In this document: piece by piece, positions 9,963 through 19,222 of the stretch
Layout of the letters: every line of letters begins with the position of its first letter
How positions within the stretch are numbered: the stretch's first letter is position 1
NCBI GenBank assembly: GCA_036939975.1
Contig: JALLPB010000967.1
Span: forward strand, 1 to 22,248
Origin: Cyclostephanos tholiformis
Lineage: Eukaryota; Bacillariophyta; Thalassiosirophyceae; Thalassiosirales; Thalassiosiraceae
Length of the DNA stretch: 22,248 nucleotides
Direction of reading: 5' to 3'
Position numbers and translations under genes: made by a program
Notes under the pieces: model-generated
What the model saw: only the letters and a program-made list of their open reading frames with translations
The model's database searches: none
What the model was told of the DNA's origin: nothing

Positions 9963-10498
9963 ATGCCTTGGCCTTAGGTGGCCGCCAATCGATGGGGGAA
10001 TACAACAATCAAATGGCAGACGGTTTCAACGTTAGGGAGTGTATTAGAGGGGAGACACGGCTGTGGCAGAACATGTGGGGAGGACGGTTGCCCTTCGCTT
10101 GGGGCGGCAAATTGACGACAAAATAAATTGAGAGATGGGCGGACCCTTGGCCTTAGGTGGCCGCCATTTAATTGGGGTACACAACAATCAAATAAAAGTT
10201 GGCGTCGACGTTGGGGGATGGGGTGGAGAGGAGACGCGACTAGGGCGGAATCTGTGGGGGGTGTTGTCTTTTTGTGCCGGGCGGCGAATTGAAGGGGAAT
10301 AAAAATCGAAAATTAATCACGCCGTGGCCTTAAAGTGGCCGCAGAATCACACAACAACCGTCCAAAAACACGCGCGCGCGACGAAAGATGTATAGGAGAG
10401 GAGATTTGATCGGTCGGGAGCGAAGGGGGAGCGCGATTCGATTGTTTGGGGACGATCAAGCTGGGTGGGGGGGGGTAAAAAACTAAAATAAATCATCG
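9963..10498. repeat. three degenerate ~178-bp tandem repeats inside the inverted-repeat element
   Basis: A block reading CTTGGCCTTAGGTGGCCGCC at 9967-9986 recurs near 10145 and, altered, near 10325. Each is followed at matching distances by ACAACAATCAAAT-like, GACGTTGGGG-like and GAGGAGACGCG-like blocks. Copies 1 and 2 are closest; copy 3 is more diverged. A partial unit may precede copy 1 from about 9900. Confidence 0.75.
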
Positions 10499-10668
10499 AG
10501 TTAACTAAATACATTATTTTCTATGCAGGTCATCAGAATTAAGTAAAATCCTTCGACAGGGCCCTCGACCGACCCATCGCGAAGAGGTTCCCGGGGGAAG
10601 GGCGGCTATTAATACCATAGCCATGCCGCTGGATGGGCGAGCGGCTCCGCCATGGTGAGGTTGGACTT

Positions 10669-10748
10669 AACTCTATTTACGTACGACGTACTATTTGCGT
10701 TACTTCTCAACTCTATGTACGTACTTCGTACGATTTACGGTACCGAAG
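10669..10748. repeat. two 40-bp tandem repeats with TACGTA cores
   Basis: The unit beginning AACTCTAT, then TTTACGTACG or GTACGTACTTC, recurs exactly 40 bp later (10669-10708 and 10709-10748) with several substitutions. It sits just inside the right subterminal zone of the inverted-repeat element. Confidence 0.75.
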
Positions 10749-10932
10749 TAACCAGATTACTGTATTTCTGTTACTTTAACCCTCTCTCAAACCACCCTCA
10801 AGAGAGGCTCAGTAACGACCCGATTACTTAAAAAAGTAACAGTAACCACAGTAACCACAGTAAAGTAATGATGTTACTGTGTTTTGGACCCCTAAAATCA
10901 GATTACTGTTACTCAGTAACCGGCAACCTAGG

Positions 10933-11771
10933 CAAGGGGAAGGTTGTGGTTGGTGACAGCGGATTCTGTGTTTGGGAAGGGGTCTTGGAATGCCACAAGC
11001 ATGGCATTTGGTTCCAAGCCTATGTGAAGAAGTGGGGAAATTGGCCATGGGGAGTTCCGGGGGAGGTTATCAATGCCTACTTTGACGTTTGACGAGGCCC
11101 CGCTCGGACATTGTCAGACTCTTGTTGCAGAACGCAGCAACATTGAGTTCCATGTGCATTGTTGCCATGACTTGAACTACGTGAGTAAGGTCATGTCAAC
11201 TCATGGCATGGTTGAGATGGTCCTGGACTCCCCAACCTACACTGGAAGATCGATAGGCAATGGAAGATTTTCAAGTACATGGAGCCCTTCTCTTGTTACT
11301 GTAAAGAAAAGCAGTGGGTTGACAACATCAACAGTCATTGCTATGACCCCATTGGATGGAGGAGGTTTGAGGGACAAAGTGGTGGGCAATGCACCAATTC
11401 ACCTTTCTTTGCTTGGTAGCTGAGGTGAATGTGGTGCACTCACGGGCTTGAGCAATGAGCAAAGTCACAATGCCCCAGCTCAAATTTTGCCAGAAACTTG
11501 TGCAGCAGATAATGGAGAACACCCTTGATGCACCACCAACACCAGAGGTGGCTCCTCTACACATTAGAAGGGCTCAGAATGTCAATCATACATTGGTGAG
11601 GAGAAAGCCAAATGAGGGAAGTTGGAATCCAGATACCCGCTGGTTTAAAAGGGTGTCAACTGGCTACGTCAGACTAAGGTGCCACAGATTTCAAAAAAGT
11701 GCATGACATACTTCTCCTGTGACCACTTGATGCCGCTGTGTGCTGGTTTCCATGCTTTGCATTGTCAATAG
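10933..11771 (+). pseudogene. piggyBac-like (DDE_Tnp_1_7) transposase, C-terminal fragment
   Basis: The plus strand carries the family blocks in order but in shifting frames. VVVGDSGFCVWEGVLE and WPWGVPGEVINAYFD lie in the open frame at 10868-11092, then DYVSKVMSTHG (near 11180), WVDNINSHCYDPIGW (near 11320), then MPQLKFCQKLVQQIMENTLD (near 11470-11530). A Cys/His tail, CMTYFSCDHLMPLC then GFHALHC, ends at TAG 11769-11771 and resembles the C-terminal zinc ribbon of these proteins. Several frameshifts and stops make it non-functional. The N-terminal half is absent; homology begins exactly where the right inverted repeat of the neighbouring element ends, so that insertion or a deletion beside it removed the rest. 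Confidence 0.78.
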
Positions 11772-13227
11772 GTTGAATAATTGAATTTACTTAGGTATTG
11801 TTTGGTACACAGGATTTTGCCCTGAAAATGGCCTCTAGTACTGTATTTTATGCTAGCACACCAACCTGAGGACTGGAATTTTTGCATGGTAAGTGAGTAG
11901 GACTGTGTCTTGGGTTGTGAAACCCCACTTTTCAGGTCGGGAAAGTGATTTTGATTTTGAGGCCTGGTAACCATTTGGTACCAATTAGTACCTCACCCCC
12001 CATTGAAAATTCAGGCTTGGGCAACAATGTTGTACCCTAGCAGTTCATACAGAAGTGGAATCCGCACTGTGAAGATTCTCAAGAGGTGGGAAGTTGAGTG
12101 GTGTGACTGCCTATTCAACACAAATAATCGAAGCTGTGGGCAGGGGAAGTCTTGTCTTTGTTGTCATTGTTGTCCACTCTGATCCCGGCTGTCAAGTTGT
12201 CCTTGATGAGACTGTGGGGAGGGGCCTTGTTACACAACAAAGAGGTGGTGGTGGCTGTTGGGCGGCAGCTGTCATCATTGTTATCATTGTTGTTGGGGCA
12301 CCGTTCACACATATTGGTGTTGTTGATGTGCTGCAGTGTTTTACAGTGTGTTTTGTCAGAGGGGGTGACTCCCAGATGGCGATGGATTGGGAGAGTGGTG
12401 GGTTTATGTCAATGTTAGATAATGTGTTTGTTAGCCTAACAATACCATCATTTGCTTGGTGGTAGTATTATTAGTTATATTTCTAAGTGCAAGCCAATCA
12501 CTTGAAGACTCCACCTGAAGATTTTTGGCATTGTGATGATTTCTTGCTCTTGGAAGCCCATGCAGAAATTTGTTGTCATGTCACATGAGTAGTACTACAC
12601 ATGTAGTCTACGTTATAGGGTACACAAAATACCTTGACCCCACAGATAATACCATACATGTCCAGCTTATCATGACCATATTGCCCCAAACCCCAACCAT
12701 CATGTGATGATATAATAAGCATTCAACTCTCCTCAACCTCAAGGGATCCCAGCACAAACATTATCTACCCAAACATGAATGGTTGCAACATATAAGGTGG
12801 GATGATGTCATAATTCCATGATTTGCATTCAATCCTCTTCTCACCATACTAAGACTGTTGATGTGGAGGGGACATTTTGGATGAGTTCTGGATGCTCTAG
12901 GTGGAGACACCGAACCCTAACAGAGCCTTCATGGCTTGTAAGTTCGACATATCCAAGACAACTCACTGTATTGCTATTTTTATTTACAATGATTTAGAAT
13001 TTTGAACTTGGCACATCTAGCCGAATAATGTTGGCATTAATTGAGGTAGTAACGAACTCAGTGAGAAGATCGTCATAGGTGTCTTTTGCCAGTGGTCCAA
13101 CATTCATCTCTTAGCTAAAATACAATATCATCAAACTCACATCAGGATGTAATGGGAGTACACTTTTTTGTTACAGGTTAATTTTACAATAGCGCGCATG
13201 TGTTTGATTCGCCGAGATTTCGTTTCG
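11772..13227. other. gene-poor region, probably transposon remnant and spacer
   Basis: No credible coding sequence was found. An open frame at 12094-12465 is Val/Ile-rich low complexity caused by GTTGTT-type repeats. The first few hundred bases are likely the 3' non-coding end of the piggyBac-like relic; the remainder is AT-rich spacer up to the cyclin stop codon. Confidence 0.55.
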
Positions 13228-14130
13228 TTATTGCATTATTCGTGCCACGCTGCCGGGAGACGATGGCTGTCCGGCCGTCGAAATTAAGCCGACCCGAGAC
13301 GTTGTCGCGCGCGTAGTCATTCGCGACTCGCATCCAGATGATTCGGCGCGTAACCTCTTTTCGATCTTCCGAATATCGTCGTCGGCGACGATGTACCAGT
13401 CCAGTTTGTCCGTCAACTCCTTCATGATAGCCTCCCTGTCCAACGGCGACGTCGGTGGCATAACATCGTCCAATGCTCTCGCGAGACATGCCATCCCGAC
13501 GTGCGATGCCCTGCACGTGGAGAAGTATACGTCGGACGTGGCGACGTCCATGAACATCGCGGCCCTATCGAGTATGACGTCGCCGTTGATATCGACGTAG
13601 TCCTTCGGGAGGAGGTCCACGAAATGCCTAACGTACTCCATCGGCGATGGTATGGATGCGAGCACTCGCCATTCGAGGGCGGAGAGGATATCGTTCTCCG
13701 CGACGATTATGTCGTTCTCCTCGTATATTCCCCGGCAAAGTTTCAACATCATACGCATCCCGAACGCCGACGGCTCGTGAATTTTCATCGCCAAGAAGAA
13801 GGCCGCGATCGCCGCCGTTTGGAACATTTCCCGGCATTCCAGTGCCTCGCGTGACTTATCGCCGTTTCCCGAGCTGAGGTACCGATCGAGGATCGACATG
13901 GCCGAGCCGACGGTTTCCCTGCTCAGTGCGAATGAGTCCGCGACGGCAAAGAACCAGTCGACCATGAGCCTACGACACGTTGCATTCACCTGGGGAGTGA
14001 GGTAGACAATGCACCGCGCCGACCTCTCCTCCTGCATTCGCATGGCGTCGATCCGTTCTATCGCGCTCGTTTCATCGAAAAACCCGCTGAATGCTTTCAT
14101 GGCAAGGATGATGTTCTCTGAATTGGTCAT
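13228..14130 (-). CDS. cyclin, diatom-specific type (single exon, 300 aa)
   Basis: Cyclins bind and activate cyclin-dependent kinases; diatoms have an expanded set (dsCYC) linked to nutrient and light control of the cell cycle. The N-terminal cyclin box covers about residues 35-155: CRRLMVDWFFAVADSFALSR, then ETVGSAMSILDRYLS (72-86), LAMKIHEP (113-120) with the conserved Lys, and VAENDILSALEWRV (143-156) with the conserved Glu. These are the CDK-contact positions of the family. A second helical half (about 160-255) resembles a C-terminal cyclin fold. The C-terminus is basic and Ser/Thr-rich; no clear D-box or PEST was assigned. The ATG at 14130 is the first in this frame; an upstream open extension to 14259 starts only with GTG and is not preferred. 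Base composition is GC-richer than the surrounding transposon DNA. Confidence 0.86.
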   Translation of the reverse strand: MTNSENIILAMKAFSGFFDETSAIERIDAMRMQEERSARCIVYLTPQVNATCRRLMVDWFFAVADSFALSRETVGSAMSILDRYLSSGNGDKSREALECREMFQTAAIAAFFLAMKIHEPSAFGMRMMLKLCRGIYEENDIIVAENDILSALEWRVLASIPSPMEYVRHFVDLLPKDYVDINGDVILDRAAMFMDVATSDVYFSTCRASHVGMACLARALDDVMPPTSPLDREAIMKELTDKLDWYIVADDDIRKIEKRLRAESSGCESRMTTRATTSRVGLISTAGQPSSPGSVARIMQ

Positions 14131-14287
14131 CCGTAATATATTATGGTGTTGTTTGTGTTCGGGTACTACTTGTGTTCTCGTGTCAAAGAGAAGTCGAGAA
14201 GTTCGCAAATCGAGAAAGCCTCTTCGAGACTCTCGATCACTATCATCTATGTTTTCCACCCTCGAATCCCCTCTCTATCTCTATGAT

Positions 14288-14321
14288 ACGTCAGCACACT
14301 TACGACGTCATATGATGACGT
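14288..14321. promoter_or_regulatory. cluster of three CRE-type ACGTCA/TGACGT sites upstream of the cyclin
   Basis: ACGTCA is at 14288-14293 and 14305-14310, and its inverse TGACGT at 14316-14321, about 160-190 bp upstream of the cyclin ATG. ACGTCA/TGACGT are bZIP-binding cAMP-response cores; in Phaeodactylum they act as CO2/cAMP-responsive elements in the PtCA1 promoter. Control of this cyclin by such a factor is inference from position only. Confidence 0.45.
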
Positions 14322-14674
14322 GGACTATTCAAGACCTTCACAATTTATCGTTCGGGCGGGGCGCGGCAAAAAGTACCACCCAGGGTGTTATTTTTGCCCA
14401 TTTTTTACAGATTACTACACTCCCACAGTTCAAATCTATTAACTTTCAATAATACCATTTGAAAGCTGACATTATTCCACATCAAATGGTAGTAGCATCG
14501 CCATGGCCATTATTGCCATTGTCATGCACTATATTTAATTCCAATATCATATTCCAAAACAACACCTTAGGTATCATTGTTGGGGCCATTCCTACGTTAA
14601 TCTCTATACTACGAAAATTCACGCCACACCACAAAAACCACTTCCAACCATAAAAACATCCTAAAGCTGTTTCT

Positions 14675-16486
14675 GTGAGAGCTGCTGCAGCTGCTGCACT
14701 TGCAGAAGAAGAAGAAAGAACCCCCATAACACCATGCAGAACCTGCCGCAGCGCTGTCGGCAGAACTCCACCTTCTGTAGCCCCACAAATGCATCTAACT
14801 GGCAAGACATGCTCAACAAAACAACTCCTCCTCAGTCAGCTTGAAGACGAGACAAATGGTGTTCCCCCCTTGTTGACGCAAGTGTGGAATATGGCTGTTG
14901 GAGCCCCTACAGCTGTTGTAGCCCCCAAAACTTTTGTCTGTGATTGGGCGCAGGCGAAAGAGTGCACATTTATACATTTAGCACCACTACCATGCCAGCA
15001 TGAAGGATGTGAGGTCCTCATTCACCGCATTTGCCAAAGTGAATGGGAAAGGAGAGAGGGTCATGCTGATGTTGTGGCGAGATATTGTTGCCACCATCAT
15101 CAAGACTACAAATACTGGACCGCACCAGAGAAGCAGCCTTCTCCAGACAATGTGACTCCATCAAGGAAGAAGAAAGCTGGGGGGGGACATTCAATTGAAG
15201 AAGTTTGTCCCAATGCAAGTCCAGCAAATTCATCCATAACTGGAATGGGAGGGGGGATGTTCTAGTAATAAAGAAGAAGATGAAGAAAAGAAAAACGAAT
15301 CCTGAGATGGAAGAATTTGTAGAGGGAACTGCGGATGCAAGCGATTCAGACAATGGAACTACCAGAAAAGATCCACCAGAGCCACAGCCAGAGCCAGAGC
15401 CAGAGCCAGCGATCAATGGCGTTCTTGTGGAGGAGGGAAGTCCAGATGATATTATGGATGAAGGGTGCGATATGGGAGATAGTGATGAGGAAGGGGAAGA
15501 AGTGGACATCCACAATCAGGCCGCCATTCTCAGAGAAGTGTTTGAATCATCTAACGAACCAATTGGTGATGATGCGGACAACCTGGATGATGTGAAGGGT
15601 GAGGAATTTGCACACAATCAGCTGTTGGGTGCGCCAGATGGATGGGTTCCTCCTGGTCCTCCACCTAATTGGACTGGTTAGCAACCTAAAGGAAATGCAC
15701 CGCAGGCAGGTGAAATTGATAACCCTGGTGGATGGAGTTTGTATTCCTTTGGACCAAAGTACAAAAAAGGGGGAGTGTATTGTGGACACTTCACTCCCGC
15801 AGGAGCAAAGATACTACCCATAAATGATGCTGGCACATGGGTGATCAATGGGAGGAGATTCCACTACAAAGGTTGGACACCTGATGCATTCAATCTGGGT
15901 ACGTATGTTCAAGACGATGCAACTCAACAAAACCTGAAGCCTGAAAGTCAAAGAGGATCCCTCAATGCAAACATTTTGAGGAAGCATGGATGTGATGCTG
16001 ATCCTCTGAGAGACGATCCTCTCTACTTCTACCAACTCCTGTTCCCATTCTGCCCACCGGATACCTCAGGAATTAAGGACGACAATCGAATGCCGTATTA
16101 CTCCAATCTTGCCATCTTCACCAACGTCTATGCCTCGACATGTGGAGCTGGCTCTGGGATAGGACATGACTGGCGCAACGTGACAGTTTTGGAATTGGTT
16201 CATTGGGCTGGTGTCCCTATTTGGCATGGTTCATTGGATGGCAATCCAGGGACAATCTTTTCCCATTGGGATGTAAATGATCCCTGTTATGATGCTCTCA
16301 TTGCTGAATCCATTGTCAGGGAATGTTGGAAAGATCATCAAGAGGTTCTTCAAGCTAAACAACAATCTGCAATCTTCGAGCTTAACAACAATCTAATTGC
16401 AGAGCTGTGTGGAATGGACGGATACAATCCTTGTGTGAAGTATGACTTCATATTCAAGCGTCTTATCCACAGCATGAATTACGTGA
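14675..16486 (+). pseudogene. piggyBac-like transposase, N-terminal half (broken)
   Basis: An N-terminal Cys/His-rich zinc-binding region lies in the first frame (CQHEGCEVLIHRICQSEW near 14994-15047, then YCCHHHQDYKY). Frame slips occur at an 8-G run (15179-15186) and near 15235, giving LKKFVPMQVQQIHP and then WNGRGDVLVIKKK in successive frames. After an acidic stretch the family block GWVPPGPPPNW is followed by an in-frame TAG at 15679-15681. The same frame then continues through DNPGGWSLYSF, YCGHFTPAGAKILP, GSLDGNPGTIFSHWDVND and YNPCVKYDFIFK to MNYVT, where the nested element interrupts it. The open frame runs on into the insertion and stops at 16521. The first in-frame ATG is at 14789; the true start is unclear. 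Confidence 0.8.
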
Positions 16487-16504
16487 CCTCACAAGACCGA
16501 CAAA
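16487..16504 (+). repeat. left terminal inverted repeat of the nested element
   Basis: The sequence CCTCACAAGACCGACAAA matches the inverse of 20886-20903 except for G/A at position 13. Confidence 0.8.
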
Positions 16505-16539
16505 CCTTTCTGGCAAATTAAACGTATTCTACAGTCCCA

Positions 16540-16569
16540 TTTTAATGTAACTGTTTTAATGTAACTGTT
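16540..16569. repeat. TTTTAATGTAACTG direct repeat
   Basis: Two copies of TTTTAATGTAACTG lie back to back, close inside the left end of the nested element. Subterminal direct repeats of this sort are common transposase-binding sites, but that role here is inference. Confidence 0.6.
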
Positions 16570-16959
16570 GTATTTTTATTGTATCTAATGCTAACTTACC
16601 TACCAGTTATATTTAATACCGTTCATTAAGAACGTATTTAATAGTTATTACTAAAATAATAATTCCATATATGTAATTTGACGATCATTAGTTCATTATA
16701 AAATATCAACAGTAGTAGGATAAAGTTTTATGCCACCATTTATTGTTTTAAAATGAACTTATTTATTGATACAAATACATATTCAATATTAGTATTATAT
16801 TGTTAGTTGTTTCATAGTTTTCCCAGAAAAGCCAGATCCTTTTTATTTTTTATTTGCCATGGCAGCACTGATTCCTTTGCTCCATTTTTTTTAGATATTT
16901 TAAGTAAGCAGGTAAGTTCTTCCCTACACATCAATAAAACTCCCCTCACTTGTTGACGC

Positions 16960-17403
16960 TGCCGACGCCAACACCACCACCGCCGCCACTGATGCTGCTG
17001 TATCAAACACCCCCCCCCAATTTTTGATGCCACTGCTTGATGCCACTGATGCTGCCAATGCCAACGCCACCTATGCCACTGCCACCATTAATCCACTGCC
17101 ACCACCGCCACCACCACCGCGCCCGATGCTGCTGTATCAAATAACTTCCCCCATTTTTTGACACCGCCACTCGAGTTGACTCCGATGCCGCCTACGCCAC
17201 AGCTGCCATCAACCCCGCTGCCTACGCCACAGCCGCCTCCGCCGCTGCCAACGCTGCTCTATCAAACAACCCTCCCACTTTTCAACGCTGTCAACGCCGA
17301 TGCTGCCGACGCCTATGCTGCCTATGCCACCGATGCTGCTGTCTCAAACAATTCCCCCAACTTTTGGATGCCACTGCCACCACCGATGCTGCCACCGCCT
17401 CAC
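16960..17403. repeat. degenerate GCC/CCA/GAT minisatellite
   Basis: Triplets GCC, CCA and GAT dominate. A recurring core of GCTGCTGTATCAAA, then a C run, then TTTTTGATGCCACTGC, is seen near 16994, 17130, 17254 and 17336 with spacings of about 137, 124 and 82 bp. Open frames through it are artefacts of the triplet repeat. Confidence 0.75.
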
Positions 17404-17472
17404 AATGAGTGAGAGTATTCTTTACCCCCCACTCCCTCCTCCCCAATTGGGAAGTAAACTTTTTCAAAAAAG

Positions 17473-17723
17473 TGCGCATTATGCACTCGAAGTCATAGGC
17501 AATGCAACTTTGAGTTTACCAGAGACCGTCAATGCACGAGATGCTGCAAGATGCATCTGATATGTTTTTTCCTCCCATCGGGTGAGTCAATCAATTTTTT
17601 TTACCATTTCACCCTCCAATATTTTTAACATGTTTTCCATTTGTCATATCATTCTCCCCAGAGCAAGGTTCCTGGAACGATCTCATCAAGAAGTCATGTC
17701 AAACTCCCCCCCTGACTGTTTGA
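17473..17723 (+). pseudogene. Zn2Cys6 binuclear-cluster zinc finger fragment (two exons)
   Basis: The frame from 17473 reads CALCTRSHRQC (C-x2-C-x6-C), nine residues, then CTRCCKMHLIC (C-x2-C-x6-C). This is exactly the spacing of the GAL4-type six-cysteine zinc cluster, a DNA-binding domain. A donor (G then GTGAGT) at 17582 and an acceptor (TTCTCCCCAG) ending at 17661 define an 80-bp intron whose phase joins to EQGSWNDLIKKS, ending at TGA 17721-17723. Upstream, the frame meets TAA within 12 bp of the first Cys codon, so no start or first exon is preserved. It lies inside the nested element. I consider it a fossil, either part of the element's own protein or a captured host exon. Confidence 0.55.
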
Positions 17724-18258
17724 ACTCATCCAGTTGAAGATGGTTTACGATTTGATGATTTTTGTTTGACATCAGGCATCAGCAAAAAAAGTGTTCACTA
17801 CCCCCCCCTCCCCCCCTCAATTCACAGTTGTGTGTTGTTGGGGTCTAGCACCACTCTGGTACTGCATCACCTGCCAATCATCCGAATCTATGACCACTTT
17901 CATTGCATGATGTTAGCACCTCTTCAAAAACATGGTTACACACATATTTCCAGAAAAAAGCGAACTGTTCCCAATGAACTCAGTGTGCCACCATTGCTCA
18001 CTTACCTGGTGGTGTATCCAGTCCCCTTTGTCATCGTTGATTCCGCCATGCAAAGGAAAAGCTCCAAAAACAGCAATGCCTACTTTGCGAAGTTGTTCCA
18101 TCCTCAGACAAGTTTACCTTCTCTATTGGCGACATCAACGACGACATTATTGTTTTTGATGGAGGTAATTCTTCTTGTCCTATGATAACTCATCCCAAAA
18201 ACATCAAATGGAGATGTCGTCATATTCAAGATGATATACGAGGGGACATTGGTCTTAC
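17724..18258. other. interior of the nested element without a clear gene
   Basis: Short C-rich runs near 17800 and an open plus-strand frame at 18041-18283 are present. The latter ends near a donor-like GTGAGT and reads plausibly (for example FSIGDINDDIIVFDGG), but it overlaps the better-supported minus-strand fragment at its end and matches no family I know. Confidence 0.4.
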
Positions 18259-18558
18259 CTTCTTAAGCTTTGGTTGTAGGTGAGTAACATTGTAAGTTGA
18301 TTCACTGGCTTTGATGAACGACTTGTGACTTTTCAATTGGGCATATCTGTCGACAATGTCATCATATAGTTTGAGTGGTGCTTTATTGATATTGATCAAA
18401 TGATTGAGCTTGATTTGTAATTTTGAAGCTGCTGTACTCTGTTGTTGTTGTGCTTCTTTGTAATTGTTAAGGAACCGGTCGGCATAGTTAAAATCATCTG
18501 AGGAGAAAGATGAATCAGCCAAAGAAGAGTTAATGTCAACAGACTCATCATCATGTCA
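18259..18558 (-). pseudogene. fragment of a large diatom DNA-transposon protein
   Basis: The minus frame contains LQIKLNHLININKAPLKLYD, then IVDRYAQLKSHKSFIK, then YNVTHLQPKLKK, followed by a perfect GTAAGA splice donor at 18258-18257. The pattern 'K-LNHLIN-NKAPLKLYDDIV' resembles proteins I associate with long, possibly CACTA/Plavaka-like, transposons in diatoms; this is memory-based and unverified. Upstream the frame hits a stop near 18560, and no continuation was found downstream, so it is a remnant. It may be a separate insertion within the nested element. Confidence 0.4.
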
Positions 18559-19222
18559 TTGTTTAATGATGACGCATTGTCAATGTAGTGAGAGGATCAG
18601 AGCGGATGATAGTTGATTTGATGATGAGAATCCTCTACCACTAGATGCATCCATTGACATGATGGTAAATGAAGCTTAAGACTATGCTGCTTTGAATCAA
18701 TTGGGGCACTGAAACCTTGTTCTAGTTGACATATTATTCTCCAACAATGACGGATGGAAGATATGGTATGTGCCACTTGCTGTGGATGCACAATTAATTT
18801 TGTTAGTAATATTACCATGAATCACCATTAAGGCACCTACACCTACTACTGCAGTGTAATAAATGTGAACTCCAGTAAAAATTGTTGTAAGTGATAAAAA
18901 ATAAACATTATGGAAAAAAGTAAACGTTTTCTATAGATAACTTAAAAACGAAATGCAAGTACAACCTACTATAACTAATAAACAATTAATATTATGAAAA
19001 AAACTGTTGTATAGATGACTTAAAATGTAACTAATTACAGTATACCATTATGACCAGATAAAATTGTTTCTTTAGATAAATTAAACTTTGTTATAGATAA
19101 TGTATTACGATTGGTACATAGACTTATCTGTAGATATCTCACTTAAATGGGGGAAGTCTCACTAATCTGGGGGAAGTTTGAGATACAAACTGTTTCTTGT
19201 AAATTCAAAAAATATCGTTGCA
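18559..19222. other. AT-rich non-coding interior of the nested element
   Basis: No credible coding sequence is seen. The tract from about 18840 is strongly AT-rich and repeats short motifs such as GATAACTTAAAA and AGATAAATTAAAC. Confidence 0.6.
19137..19176. repeat. 20-bp tandem repeat, two copies
   Basis: TCTCACTTAAATGGGGGAAG and TCTCACTAATCTGGGGGAAG are adjacent, 45-85 bp before the accessory-protein relic. Confidence 0.85.

Larger units (their letters stand above)
9516..10932. mobile_element. 1.4-kb non-autonomous inverted-repeat transposon
   Basis: The ends form a terminal inverted repeat: 9516-9539 against 10909-10932, identical at 22 of 24 positions and beginning CCTAGGTTGCC. Both subterminal zones (9540-9680 and 10745-10908) are full of direct and inverted GTTACTG/CAGTAAC and TTTTGGACC motifs, a layout typical of hAT-like elements. 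Reading the end as TAGGTTGCC would also fit hAT, but no 8-bp target duplication is visible (TTGGGACC on the left, GGCAAGGG on the right), so the family is unproven. The interior codes for nothing recognisable and carries a ~178-bp tandem repeat. One undetermined base (N) lies at 9615. Confidence 0.7.

Noticed and set aside
12094..12465. 123-codon plus frame rich in Val and Ile
   Set aside because: The composition comes from GTTGTT-type repeats; no domain, no splice support, no conserved pattern.
12595..12625. Palindromic ACTACACATGTAGT
   Set aside because: A short isolated palindrome in AT-rich spacer with no neighbouring gene or repeat partner; likely chance.
14131..14259. 43-residue N-terminal extension of the cyclin
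   Set aside because: The only start at its end is GTG; no ATG lies in this frame before 14130, and no splice acceptor was identified.
17158..17412. Pro/Leu/Ala-rich frames across the triplet minisatellite
   Set aside because: Every frame through the repeat is open; the protein is pure repeat.
18041..18283. 80-codon plus frame ending near a donor-like GTGAGT
   Set aside because: It reads plausibly, but its last part overlaps the minus-strand transposon fragment, which has stronger family-like blocks and its own donor. No homologue recognised, so not called as a gene.
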